Shown: positions 1 through 7,953 of the stretch, in pieces
Numbering within the stretch: the stretch's first letter is position 1
How the letters are laid out: each line of letters starts with the position of its first letter
DNA from: Treponema sp.
GTDB taxonomy: Bacteria; Spirochaetota; Spirochaetia; Treponematales; Treponemataceae
DNA length: 64,000 bases
NCBI GenBank assembly: GCA_017935745.1
Contig: JAGBGX010000009.1
Coordinates: forward strand, 1-64,000
Reading direction: 5' to 3'
Notes under the pieces: generated by a model
Seen by the model: the letters and a program-made list of their open reading frames with translations, nothing else
Told to the model about the DNA's origin: nothing
Databases searched by the model: none
Position numbers and translations under genes: made by a program

Positions 1-324
1 CTCCGCGCCAATCACTTCATCGCACACATCGCTGATGAACACGCCGCGCCTGCCGTCCGTTATGCTCCGCAGCTTTCCGCTCCAGTCCGCTTCCGGCGCG
101 CCCCACGAAAACCGGCACTGGTAGACAAGCACAAAGTCGTACTCCGAAAGCCGCGCCAAAAGCAGCTGCACGAACTGCCAGTCCATCGGTCCGCATATTA
201 TGATTTCGCCCTCGTGCCAGCTTCCGCCCGCCGCGCTTGTGAGAAAGTCCTTGAATTCCACGAGGCTCCGCTGCATTCCGCAGGAAAGCTCCGCCGCCCC
301 GATGAGGATTGCGTAACGGGTCAT
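1..324 (-). CDS. Hypothetical protein, N-terminal part (runs off the left edge)
   Basis: From an ATG at 324 the minus strand stays open for 108 codons to the window edge, so only the N-terminus is present. The product begins MTRYAILIGAAEL and contains GGSWHEGEI, a hydrophobic strand (EYDFVLVYQC) and VFISDVCDEV. The alternation of strands with a late Asp-x-Cys loosely recalls caspase-like folds, but I do not see a convincing catalytic His-Cys pair and assign no function. It is divergent from the XRE gene at 494, with palindromes between them. A truncated copy lies at 2870-3137, so this belongs to a local duplicated family. Confidence 0.6.
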   Translation of the reverse strand, partial: MTRYAILIGAAELSCGMQRSLVEFKDFLTSAAGGSWHEGEIIICGPMDWQFVQLLLARLSEYDFVLVYQCRFSWGAPEADWSGKLRSITDGRRGVFISDVCDEVIGAE

Positions 325-404
325 TCAGCTAAAATCCTTTTCGCCCGATGCACACACAGTATCGAACACTGCTCCAAATTCTGTGATAACACGCATTTTT
401 CATA

Positions 405-480
405 ACAGTATACTGTCAACTTTTTACACTATATAGCAGTTAACTGTAAAATTCAAGCACAAAATGACAGTATTTTGATA
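405..480. promoter_or_regulatory. Palindromic operator cluster upstream of an XRE gene
   Basis: A perfect 12-bp palindrome ACAGTATACTGT lies at 405-416, a 10-bp palindrome CAGTTAACTG at 437-446, and a related half-site TGACAGTA near 465-472. The first two centres are 31 bp apart, about three helical turns. They lie between the divergent genes at 324 and 494 and are likely autoregulatory XRE operators. Binding is inferred. Confidence 0.6.
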
Positions 481-493
481 CGGTACAAATAAT

Positions 494-844
494 ATGGATT
501 TTCGGTCGCGATTAAGAGAGGAGATTGCATTTTCAGGGCTGTCGAACAAGGAAGTGGCGGCGCGGGCGGAAATCACAAAGCGCGCCCTAGACAGCTATGT
601 CAGCAGCCAGTCGTGTATGCCGTCCGCAGATGTCGCCGTGCGCCTTGCAAAAACGCTGAACACGAGCGTTGAGTATCTTGTTACCGGCGAATCTGCCGCC
701 GCCCAGTCCGCCAAGGCAAAGGAAAACGGACGGCGGCTTCTGCACATCTATTCCTCCCTGCCGGAACCCCAGCGGAATCTGCTGCTTTCTATCGCCGATG
801 ACATTCAGCGGTGCATGGGCAGTTTTTCAGAACAGAACGGCTGA
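494..844 (+). CDS. XRE-family helix-turn-helix regulator
   Basis: This 116-residue protein has an N-terminal XRE helix-turn-helix at about residues 5-65 (LSNKEVAARAEITKRALDSY and DVAVRLAKTLNTSVEYLVTG), followed by a short C-terminal helical tail. It probably represses its own promoter and the divergent gene at 324 through the palindromes at 405-480. No Shine-Dalgarno sequence precedes the ATG, so the mRNA may be leaderless. The shape resembles phage-type repressors, but no phage genes are nearby. Confidence 0.8.
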   Translation: MDFRSRLREEIAFSGLSNKEVAARAEITKRALDSYVSSQSCMPSADVAVRLAKTLNTSVEYLVTGESAAAQSAKAKENGRRLLHIYSSLPEPQRNLLLSIADDIQRCMGSFSEQNG

Positions 845-880
845 AAACATTCTGGAAAATTCCTTTCCATCCAACCTTAC

Positions 881-995
881 TTGGATGCTGGCTTCCAGCA
901 CGGTTGGATGCTCCCTTCCCACGCGCTTGGATGCTTCCTCCGCACGGGCATCGGCACTGTTTCCGAACGCACTTGTATGTAAGCATCCATGTTCC
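881..995. repeat. Degenerate 23-bp periodic repeat
   Basis: TTGGATGCT occurs at 881, 904 and 927, exactly 23 bp apart. A diverged unit is at 950 and a related TTGTATGT at 973, in the same phase. The array sits in the 443-bp gap after the XRE gene. Overlapping open frames exist here (for example around 811-1098), but the 23-bp period breaks any reading frame, so I treat it as non-coding. The rest of the gap to 1287 shows nothing recognisable. Confidence 0.6.
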
Positions 996-1286
996 TTTGC
1001 ACGGCCGTTCCATGCAAGCTCGGAAGGACACAAGCCCTCGGCCAACCCGACCATACAATCGTTTTCAGACGAACTGGAAGAAGCATTCCGCACAATAAAG
1101 TCCCATTATTTTTTTGAGGGCTGAAAGAAAAATTGGCTTTATGAGTCCAGTATCTATTAGAGTTTCAGAACAACCCGCTGTTTTTTTGTATTTCGATAGT
1201 TACAGGTAAGAAAATTTCCATTATTGAAACTGTCCGCATGATACGATATATTTTTAGAGTATGACTTTTATTCAGGTAGTTGTTCT

Positions 1287-2003
1287 ATGACAGAATATAA
1301 TATGTATTGCGATGAAAGCTGCCATTTGGAGCATGACGGCATCAATGATATGGTCATTGGGACGGTATATTGCCCGCAGGAAAAAGCTCGTGCTATTAAT
1401 GATGAAATTCGTAAAATAAAAAAAGGACATGGAATTTTATCTTCCAATGAATTGAAATGGACGAGAATAGGTAATTGCAAAAGAGATGTCTATATAGAAC
1501 TTGTAAATTATTTTTTTTCTGAGGAAAATCTGCATTTCAGGGCGCTGCTTGTTCCTGAGAAATCGAAGCTGCGGCATAAACAGTTCAATCAAACACATGA
1601 TGATTTTTATTACAAGATGTACTTTGATATGCTGAAAACCGTTTTAGAACCCCAGAATTCTTACAATGTATACATTGACATAAAAGACACTCATTCCGCG
1701 GAAAAAGCTGCCCGCTTGCATACGGTTCTGTGCAATTCAAAATATGATTTTTCAGCCAAGATTATAAAAAAAGTTCAGCCGATACGTTCTGATGAGGTTG
1801 AAATAATGCAGATTACAGATGTTTTTGTTGGTGCCTTTGCCTATCACAACAGAACTTTTTGTGATTCTTTGCCACGGAGCAGGACAAAACAAGAGATTGT
1901 AAGGCTGATACAAGAAAAATCCGGGTACTCACTTGAAAAATCCACCCTGTACAGAGAAAACAAGTGCAATCTTTTTGTATGGAGAGCCAGGGATGAGAGG
2001 TAA
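1287..2003 (+). CDS. DUF3800 domain protein
   Basis: This 238-residue protein matches the DUF3800 family: an N-terminal YCDES motif (residues 7-11) after a short strand, a second acidic strand (YIDIKD) in the middle, and MQITDVFVGA toward the C-terminus. These acidic residues are typical of an RNase H-like fold. DUF3800 proteins are common on mobile DNA and near defence genes, but their activity is not established. The gene overlaps the next one by 11 bp, so the two are probably co-translated. The pair is more AT-rich than its flanks, suggesting transfer. Confidence 0.8.
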   Translation: MTEYNMYCDESCHLEHDGINDMVIGTVYCPQEKARAINDEIRKIKKGHGILSSNELKWTRIGNCKRDVYIELVNYFFSEENLHFRALLVPEKSKLRHKQFNQTHDDFYYKMYFDMLKTVLEPQNSYNVYIDIKDTHSAEKAARLHTVLCNSKYDFSAKIIKKVQPIRSDEVEIMQITDVFVGAFAYHNRTFCDSLPRSRTKQEIVRLIQEKSGYSLEKSTLYRENKCNLFVWRARDER

Positions 2004-2514
2004 TGAATGCTGGCTGCCCTCTATTATTGAATATGACGGCAATTCTGGTTGGGAAGAATATGATGCACAGATATATTCAATATATAAGCAAGATTTCATT
2101 GATTCCAAACCCGTCCTGCATGGCAAAACGGTTACTGTAAAGCATTATCCGAAAATTCATGAATATGAAGAATCCTATATCCATATAACGTGCAAAAATT
2201 ATGACGGCACAAAAAACAGGGATCCAGATTTACGCCGTTGTGAGCGCATAAAATGGGTTCGTGCGTTCCTTGAGCATTATGACTGCAAGAAAGAATGCAC
2301 TGCCGACTGTTCAGGAATAAAAGTTTGGAAAGAACCGTACCATAGTAAGGATAGAATTCATTTTCTCTTTGAAGAAGAAAAATATATGGTTGTTGTTGAA
2401 GATAGAAAACGCTTCTATTTGCTCATCACTGCATTCTACTTTGATTACCCGCACGCACTGGAAAGAGAATTGAAAAAATATGGGCGGTATAAAACAGGGA
2501 ACGCCATCTTTTGA
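1993..2514 (+). CDS. Hypothetical protein, partner of the DUF3800 gene
   Basis: The ATG at 1993 lies inside the 3' end of the DUF3800 gene and gives 173 residues. A longer reading from 1933 would overlap coding sequence and is unlikely. No family is recognised. The C-terminal half has RIHFLFEEEKYMVVVEDRKR and then an aromatic strand (FYLLITAFYFDYPHA), an order of His, Arg and Tyr that resembles small BECR-type endoribonuclease toxins; this is only a resemblance. Tight coupling suggests the two proteins act together. Confidence 0.65.
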   Translation: MRGNECWLPSIIEYDGNSGWEEYDAQIYSIYKQDFIDSKPVLHGKTVTVKHYPKIHEYEESYIHITCKNYDGTKNRDPDLRRCERIKWVRAFLEHYDCKKECTADCSGIKVWKEPYHSKDRIHFLFEEEKYMVVVEDRKRFYLLITAFYFDYPHALERELKKYGRYKTGNAIF

Positions 2515-2681
2515 TAACGTCCCCGAAAACTCCTTCTGCATAAGCAGATGAGATACATAAAATATACTCTATCCTTGCAAAAGATGTCAAGTTCATTTGC
2601 ACCGTCAAAAAAAAACACTGTACCAACTATTCTAGCGTGTGTGTTCCGTTATCACTGCACCACAAACTGTGGAGATATTTT

Positions 2682-2869
2682 ATGAGCATTGAAAGCACGT
2701 TGCCCGTTCTTTTGGCGGCGGAGCTGGTTCTTCCGTTTCTTTTGACTCCGGCGTACAAGGACTACAGCCACCTAACGCAGACAATGAACGTTCCGGGGAA
2801 CAAGAAGCCATCGCTGCATTTCATCTACAACATCCGGCTTGTCGCGTTCGGGGCGGTGCTGCTGCTTTT
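2682..2869 (+). pseudogene. 5' fragment of a DUF998-like membrane protein
   Basis: From ATG 2682 the frame encodes MSIESTLPVLLAAELVLPF, then PAYKDYSHLTQTM and a second hydrophobic stretch, in the style of DUF998 membrane proteins. After about 62 codons the sequence switches at 2870 into DNA homologous to 51-318 in the opposite coding sense. The gene is therefore truncated by a rearrangement. Confidence 0.55.
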
Positions 2870-3137
2870 TGCCGTCCGTTATGCTGCGAAGCTTCCCGCT
2901 CCAGTCCGCATCCGGCGCGCCGTGCGAAAACCGGCACTGGTAGACAAGCACAAAGTCGTACTCCGAAAGCCGCGCCAAAAGCAGCTGCACGAGCTGCCAG
3001 TCCATCGGTCCGCATATCATGATTTCGCCTTCCTGCCAGCTTCCGCCCGCCGCGCTTGTGAGAAAGTCCTTGAATTCCACGAGGCTCCGCTGCATTCCGC
3101 AGGAAAGCTCCGCCGCCCCGATGAGGATTGCGTAACG
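2870..3137 (-). pseudogene. Truncated duplicate of the gene at 1-324
   Basis: These 268 bp align without gaps to 51-318 with few differences. Homology stops abruptly at both ends: at 3137 just before the start codon of the other copy, and at 2870 where it joins a truncated DUF998-like gene. An open frame still crosses the segment (3173 down to 2772), but its first codons and its C-terminus come from unrelated DNA, so it is best read as a chimeric remnant. One visible change replaces FSWGAP with FSHGAP. Confidence 0.75.
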
Positions 3138-3160
3138 TGCCGGTTTGGCTTCCGTTAGTG

Positions 3161-3221
3161 TTGCCATAGGCAATAGTATACATTGCTACAAGATAATGTT
3201 CAAGTATTGCTGATGGCAATA
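3161..3221. promoter_or_regulatory. Cluster of TTGC/GCAA inverted repeats upstream of an XRE gene
   Basis: Three overlapping or adjacent inverted repeats share the half-site TTGC/GCAA: TTGCC-ATA-GGCAA at 3161-3173, GCAAT-N7-ATTGC at 3170-3186, and TATTGC-N5-GCAATA at 3205-3221. The last ends 11 bp before the XRE start at 3233, where no Shine-Dalgarno sequence is present. They are probably autoregulatory operators; this is inferred. Confidence 0.6.
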
Positions 3222-3232
3222 TTATTCAAATA

Positions 3233-3541
3233 ATGACAGATATTCTTTTGGTTTTAGGGGGAAATATCCGCAAATTCAGGAAGGAATTCGGGTGGACGCA
3301 GCAGTTCCTTGCGGAAAAGGCGGGGATTTCCGTTCCGTTTATGACGCAGATTGAGCTGGGGCGAAAGTCCGCCTCCCTCGAAGTCATACAGGGTATTGCC
3401 GCTGCGCTTGGCGTTCCCTACTGCCGGCTTTTTGACGAGCCGGAGCCGGACGCGCCGCCCGCCCGGAATTTGTCATTGCTTGAACGCCGTCTTTCCGATT
3501 CCATCATGGGCATTATCCGCGAGGAATTTTCGCGTTTCTAG
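3233..3541 (+). CDS. Small XRE-family regulator
   Basis: This 102-residue protein has an XRE domain at about residues 8-68, with recognition region TQQFLAEKAGISVPFMTQIE and SLEVIQGIAAALGVPYCRLF, and a short helical C-terminus ending IMGIIREEFSRF. The layout is shared with the regulators at 4931, 46732 and 62737, which also end in an amphipathic helix with an I-R/K-x-E pattern. It is head-to-head with the truncated duplicate at 2870-3137. No ribosome-binding site precedes the ATG. Confidence 0.8.
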   Translation: MTDILLVLGGNIRKFRKEFGWTQQFLAEKAGISVPFMTQIELGRKSASLEVIQGIAAALGVPYCRLFDEPEPDAPPARNLSLLERRLSDSIMGIIREEFSRF

Positions 3542-3645
3542 CGGAAGCTGATTTCCGCCTTCAGTCCGCAGATGTGCGCGGAACGAAAACAGGCGGAACA
3601 CAACAGAACTGAAAACTCATTTCCTGGACATGCTGATTCTTTTAG

Positions 3646-3687
3646 GCTCCATTCATACAAAATCTGTATGAGCGGAGCATTTTTTTA
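3646..3687 (+). terminator. Intrinsic terminator after the XRE gene
   Basis: An interrupted stem pairs GCTCC (3646-3650) with GGAGC (3674-3678) and CATACA (3654-3659) with TGTATG (3665-3670), followed by a T-run from 3680. It lies between convergent genes and touches the stop codon of the minus-strand gene. Confidence 0.65.
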
Positions 3688-4409
3688 AGGCTCGCAAGCG
3701 GAAAAAAAATTCCCCGCCTGCGTCATCAGGCGGGGAATACCAAGCTCTGCAAACAGTCCGTTCAGCTCGTCAAGGACGTCCTGCCTGAATGCGTGTGAGC
3801 GGCGGTGTTCGAGAAACCATGCGGTGATGCAGTCCTGCGCAAGCGACGGCGAGAGCCGCCAGCCCAAGTCCGAAAGAAACGCGTCCGCCTCCTCCTTCCC
3901 GAACGAAAGGAAGATGCATGCGGCAAGGAGCGCCTGCTTTGTCGCGCCGGTGCGCCGGTAGGTGCGGAGCATCCGCTCGCTTATCATGCACACCGAGCAG
4001 AAATTGCGCCACGTTCCGCTGTAATGCTCACGGATTTTTTCATAGAGGTCGCCGCGGGGGCGGAGGGAAATTCCTGCCGAGCGGGCAAGGTCTTCGCAGT
4101 CCGCTTCGGAAAGGCTCAGGACGGTGCGGGATTTTTCGACTGCCGCAAGAATGGAGCGGCGCGTCAGGAGGGAGTACGGGCGGGACTCCCAGTAGCAGAC
4201 GAGCTGGCGGGAGCAGCCGAGGCGCGCGTAGGTGTCGCGGATCAGGACGCCGCTGTTTTTTTATGCGAGGCCGCGAGCGCGCGGAGCCTCCCTGCAAAGC
4301 TCTGCTCAAGCACGATATCATGCTCGCAAAGCCAGCGGGCAATCCGTTTTCTGTCCGCCGTCTGTGTGCTGTGCAGAATGTCTGCACTGTCTTTTGTGAA
4401 TGTGTTCAT
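3685..4409 (-). pseudogene. DNA-binding-like protein with a homopolymer frameshift
   Basis: Two minus-strand frames join into one protein of about 240 residues if a run of seven A (plus-strand T at 4256-4262) is read with one extra base: ASHKK then continues as NSGVLIRDTYARLGCSR. As written the frame stops a few codons after the run. The C-terminal part (LAACIFLSFGKEEADAFLSD, GWRLSPSLAQDCITAWFLEH and DELNGLFAELG) matches a helical domain found in bacterial regulators, known to me only as a recurring pattern. The start at 4409 abuts an 18-bp palindrome and has no ribosome-binding site. It could be phase-variable, decayed or a sequencing error. Confidence 0.6.
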
Positions 4410-4426
4410 GCATACAATTGTATGCA
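4409..4426. promoter_or_regulatory. Perfect 18-bp palindrome at a start codon
   Basis: TGCATACAATTGTATGCA is a perfect palindrome whose last base on the minus strand is the A of the start codon at 4409. It is likely the operator of the adjacent regulator-like gene. Confidence 0.6.
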
Positions 4427-4501
4427 CTGTCCGGGGAATCTGTCAAATGTTCTGCGGGGAGAAGAGCGGGGCGGAATCAGCCTCTTGATTTTTTCTTTTT
4501 T

Positions 4502-4801
4502 TCAAAAATAATTTTTCTGATTTTTTTGTTCCAGACGTTTGGCAAGATACAAAAGGTGCGCTGCGTCCTCTTCGCTCAGGTTGCTCAGCGTTTTTTCGAG
4601 CTCGCAGATGCAATGGCGGCCGTCCGTTTTTTGCGGCAGAGCGGAACGGCGGAGTCCCAGAAGATTTTCGAGCGGAACACCTAAAAATTCGGCAATCCGC
4701 AGCGCCTTGTCTGCGGACGGAATGCCGTTTCGCGCCTTTCCCTTGTCAAAATTGCTTGCGTTTATTCCCACCGCCTCCGCAAGTTCCTTTTTATATCTTC
4801 C
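4502..4801 (-). pseudogene. XRE-family regulator lacking its N-terminus
   Basis: The minus-strand frame encodes GRYKKELAEAVGINASNFDK, then PSADKALRIAEFLGVPLENL and a C-terminal helix, which is most of an XRE domain plus its tail. An in-frame TAG at 4802-4804 directly precedes the homologous sequence and no ATG lies in between; only an internal GTG at 4771 could start it. The first 15-20 residues, including helix 1, are therefore missing. Just upstream lies the 3' end of another gene (4807-4887), so this is a rearrangement junction. Confidence 0.65.
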
Positions 4802-4806
4802 CTAAA

Positions 4807-4887
4807 TTGACCCTTACGGTAAGCACCCCGGAACAGAAAACATGGAACTGGGGTATTGATTCAAGCAAAGTGATACTCAAGCAGTAA
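4807..4887 (+). pseudogene. C-terminal fragment of an unidentified protein
   Basis: The frame reads LTLTVSTPEQKTWNWGIDSS followed by KVILKQ and a stop at 4885-4887. It looks like a genuine protein terminus, but no start or body is present upstream, where the truncated XRE gene begins on the other strand. An inverted repeat CCTGTGCC/GGCACGGG (4892-4915) follows, and a similar hairpin follows the lipoprotein gene ending at 6799. Confidence 0.4.
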
Positions 4888-4930
4888 TCCGCCTGTGCCA
4901 ACTTTTTGGCACGGGACTATGAACTGCACG

Positions 4931-5272
4931 TTACAAACAGCTGCGCGCTTTCAGCGGCTGCTTTTCATCAAGCGCGCTTCGTATTTCCTGCCTGATTTCC
5001 GGCAGGATGACCGCAGTGATTTTTTCGGCAAGTTCGGCGGTGTCTATTTTCGTGCAGTCCGTCCCCTCGGCAGAAAACAGCGTGTACGAGTCGATTTCCA
5101 GTGCGGCGGCAATCCGCTCGATAAAACTGATGGACGGAAACCTTTTTTTCGTTTCGATTTGCCCGATGTATGCGGTGTCTGTTCCGCAGCGTTCCGCGAG
5201 TTGCTCCTGCGTTATGTGCTTTTCACGGCGGAGCCGCTTCAAATTGTTTGTAAAAATGTCCTGTAAGTTCAT
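4931..5272 (-). CDS. Small XRE-family regulator, divergent from the LRR lipoprotein operon
   Basis: This 113-residue protein starts MNLQDIFTNNLKRLRREKHI and has a complete XRE domain (TQEQLAERCGTDTAYIGQIE; FIERIAAALEIDSYTLFS). A C-terminal helix (ITAVILPEIRQEIRSALDE) follows. It is a paralogue of the regulators at 46732 and 62737. Repeated TATGCTAATA/TATTAGCA elements lie in the 162-bp gap shared with the lipoprotein operon at 5435. No Shine-Dalgarno sequence is seen. It may control both itself and that operon. Confidence 0.85.
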   Translation of the reverse strand: MNLQDIFTNNLKRLRREKHITQEQLAERCGTDTAYIGQIETKKRFPSISFIERIAAALEIDSYTLFSAEGTDCTKIDTAELAEKITAVILPEIRQEIRSALDEKQPLKARSCL

Positions 5273-5434
5273 ATTTTATATTCTATATGCTAATAAAACT
5301 TGAAATAATGAGCGGTATGCTATAAAATATTAGCAATAAGCATATAAAAATGTGCTGATGATTTTTTATCAGCCGCCTTCCCGCAAAGAACGGCGTGCTG
5401 GCAGGGCGGAATGCCCGGTTTTTAGGAGGAAACG

Positions 5435-6799
5435 ATGAAACGAATTTTTGGAAAAAAAGCGGCGGCCGCGGCAATTGCGGTGCTGATTTCGGTAAGCCTC
5501 GTCTGCACAGGCTGCTCGGACGGCGGAAGCTCCGGCGGCGATGATTCGGGCGGAACTTCTGGCGGCGAGACGGGAGGCGGAACAGAAAAACCGACAATAG
5601 CCGACGGAACGTATTGTGATGGTATGCTGACGGTAGAAAATGGAATTGTAACAAAGTGCGATCCGAGTGCAACTGGGACTATTGAAATCCCGGAGGGCGT
5701 GACGACGATTAGCGAGAGCGCATTCAAGGGATGCACGAGCATGGAAAGTGTAATAATCCCGGAGGGCGTAAAAAATATTTATAGGGGGGCTTTCAAGGAT
5801 TGCTCAAGCCTGACGAGCGTGACAATCCCTGCAAGTGTAACGCTGATAGGGGATTTTCGGACTGGTGGTTCTGATCTAAAAATCCCTGGAGATGTATTCG
5901 TTAAATGCAGCAAGCTGAAGATAACAGTGGATGAGAACAATACGGTCTATTCTTCCGATAACGGAATTCTTTACAATAAGAATAAAACGAAGCTGCTTGC
6001 TTATCCGTCTGCATCAGGAAGCGTGACAATCCCCAACAGCGTAACAGAAATCGGCGAGTATGCGTTTCAATGGTGCGAAAGTTTAACTGACATAACGATT
6101 CCCGACACCGTGACGAAAATCGGCCAAGGAGCGTTCTCTAGGTGCGGCCTGACGAGCATAACAATTCCAAACAGCGTGACAGAAATCAGCGACAACACGT
6201 TCTCCATTTGCGAAAGCCTGAAGAGCGTAACGATTCCTGACAGCGTGACAGAAATCGGCTACAATGCGTTTCTCTCCTGCGAAAGCCTGACGAGCATAAC
6301 GATTCCCGACAGCGTAACAAAAATCGGCAAATCTGCGTTCTCCAGTTGCGATAGCCTGACGAGCATAACAATTCCAAACAGCGTGACAGAAATCGGTGAT
6401 TACGCATTCTGTTATTGTAAGAGTTTGAAAAGCGTAACAATTTCTGGCAGCGTAAAAAAGATCGCTAACAGTGCGTTTTCGGCGTGTGATGCTCTTACGA
6501 ACGTAACGATATGTGACGGCGTGACAGAAATTGAAAATATTGCGTTCGAAGGTTGCAAAAGCCTTACAAGCGTGACAATTCCCGCAAGTGTAACAAAAAT
6601 CGGCGGCTATGCGTTCTGGAATTGTACAAGCCTGACGAGCGTAACAATCCTCGGCAACACGAAGGAAATAGATGACAAAGTGTTCACCTCTTGCCGGAAG
6701 TTGAAAAACATCTACGTGATAGACGCAGCTGAAAAAGCAAAATGGACTGAAGAAAAAATCGGGGAGTCAGGCGTTGATGTAAAAATCATCGGAAAATAA
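5435..6799 (+). CDS. BspA-type leucine-rich-repeat lipoprotein
   Basis: This 454-residue protein has a lipoprotein signal peptide (MKRIFGKK, a hydrophobic core, then lipobox LVCTGC), a Gly/Ser linker (about residues 28-50), and from about residue 70 some fourteen LRR_5/BspA repeats of 23 residues, of the type TIPNSVTEIGEYAF-x-C-x-SL. Similar Treponema and Bacteroidetes surface proteins bind host or cell-surface ligands. The DNA is a 69-bp near-identical tandem repeat, prone to copy-number change. The start follows a strong AGGAGG. It heads an operon with the genes at 6846 and 7452. A six-G run lies at about 5785-5790. Confidence 0.92.
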   Translation: MKRIFGKKAAAAAIAVLISVSLVCTGCSDGGSSGGDDSGGTSGGETGGGTEKPTIADGTYCDGMLTVENGIVTKCDPSATGTIEIPEGVTTISESAFKGCTSMESVIIPEGVKNIYRGAFKDCSSLTSVTIPASVTLIGDFRTGGSDLKIPGDVFVKCSKLKITVDENNTVYSSDNGILYNKNKTKLLAYPSASGSVTIPNSVTEIGEYAFQWCESLTDITIPDTVTKIGQGAFSRCGLTSITIPNSVTEISDNTFSICESLKSVTIPDSVTEIGYNAFLSCESLTSITIPDSVTKIGKSAFSSCDSLTSITIPNSVTEIGDYAFCYCKSLKSVTISGSVKKIANSAFSACDALTNVTICDGVTEIENIAFEGCKSLTSVTIPASVTKIGGYAFWNCTSLTSVTILGNTKEIDDKVFTSCRKLKNIYVIDAAEKAKWTEEKIGESGVDVKIIGK

Positions 6800-6845
6800 A
6801 TTCCCCTGTGCCGGTTTTCCGGCACAAAACTGCAAAGGAAAATGT

Positions 6846-7442
6846 ATGGAAGAAGAAAAGAAAAACGAAGAAACCGAGCCAAAAAAAGCAGATGAAACAA
6901 AGCCTAAAAAAGACGATGCAGAAAAACTTGAGTTGTACAGGTTTGTGCATTCATTTTCGGAAGTGGCGCTTAAAAGTGAAATGACGCGGAAATCACAGAT
7001 TCTCGACCAGTCGCGGACAATACAGACGGTATTTTCGATTGTGTCGGTCGCTTTGCTTTCGCTTGTCCAGCCGTTGTTTTCTGCCATTGCAAAATCAGGG
7101 GAATATATGCGGTGCCTGACGATACTGTTTTACTTTGTTGCGTTCGGCATTCAGATTGCGGCTCTGATTCTTGTCGGCATCGCACAGCACAGAAGAACGC
7201 TGAGTTATTTTCCTTCGCCAAAAAAACTGAAAGATTGTGCTCTTGAAAACTATGACGAATTCTTAAAAGACCTTGCAAAAGAAGAATTCAAAATCGATGA
7301 ATTCAGTGCAATGTATGAAAGCCTTTCAAACGACAATACATATATGGTGCGGCTTGTAAACGTCGCCAACATTCTGGTGATTGTTGCAATATGCTGGGTG
7401 TTTCTGGCAGCCGCTATCATAACGTTCGTTTATTTTAAATGA
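6846..7442 (+). CDS. Membrane protein with two transmembrane segments
   Basis: This 198-residue protein has a highly charged Lys/Glu-rich N-terminus (residues 1-30), a short helix, and hydrophobic segments at about residues 57-82 and 90-116. A cytoplasmic-looking domain and a third hydrophobic segment near the C-terminus (VANILVIVAICWVFLAAAI) follow. No enzyme motif is seen. It lies 46 bp after the LRR lipoprotein gene and 9 bp before the next gene, so it is probably co-transcribed. Function unknown. Confidence 0.75.
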   Translation: MEEEKKNEETEPKKADETKPKKDDAEKLELYRFVHSFSEVALKSEMTRKSQILDQSRTIQTVFSIVSVALLSLVQPLFSAIAKSGEYMRCLTILFYFVAFGIQIAALILVGIAQHRRTLSYFPSPKKLKDCALENYDEFLKDLAKEEFKIDEFSAMYESLSNDNTYMVRLVNVANILVIVAICWVFLAAAIITFVYFK

Positions 7443-7451
7443 GGAAAGGAT

Positions 7452-7847
7452 ATGGGAAATAAAAATAAAAAAGTTCCGCCGATTGTTATAAAACAACCGA
7501 TTGTTCCGATTATTGACAGAGAACCGGACATAGCGGATGTGCCAGCAGCAGCTCTGGCATTTGAAGATATGGAAGAAAATCCGATTTTTATAGAAACGGA
7601 ACATGAAAATCTAATTAACGGCGAAAAACCGGGTACAGCGGCAGCAGCGGCACTTGCAGATACGGAACAAAATCCGATTCTTATAAAAACAGAGGCTGAC
7701 AGCTTAATCGCAGGCGAACAGCCGGGAATTGATTTGAAAAATTTAGGTATCGGTACATTAGCCGGAGCAGTAAAACCTGTTGTTGACCCGAAACCAAAGC
7801 CCAAATCGACCGGCGGAAACAGTGCCGGTAACGACTTTCAGCCGTAA
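7452..7847 (+). CDS. Small acidic repeat protein
   Basis: This 131-residue hydrophilic protein contains two copies of a motif of about 38 residues: EENPIFIETEHENLINGEKPG and EQNPILIKTEADSLIAGEQPG, separated by Ala-rich linkers. There is no signal peptide or membrane segment. It follows the membrane protein by 9 bp with a good AGGAAAGG site and closes the operon. It may be a scaffold or cytoplasmic partner; no family is recognised. Confidence 0.7.
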   Translation: MGNKNKKVPPIVIKQPIVPIIDREPDIADVPAAALAFEDMEENPIFIETEHENLINGEKPGTAAAAALADTEQNPILIKTEADSLIAGEQPGIDLKNLGIGTLAGAVKPVVDPKPKPKSTGGNSAGNDFQP

Positions 7848-7953
7848 AAAGAGCAAATACGTATGAAGCATAGAATGCTATGCAAAAAAGGAATGGAGCA
7901 CAAAAATCAGCCAATACAGTCAGCGGTGATTCATTTTTCTGGCTTCCATGACA

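Noticed and set aside
669..1124. Coding sequence over the 23-bp repeat
   Set aside because: Several long frames overlap on both strands, all low in complexity and out of step with the period; none has a ribosome-binding site or recognisable family.
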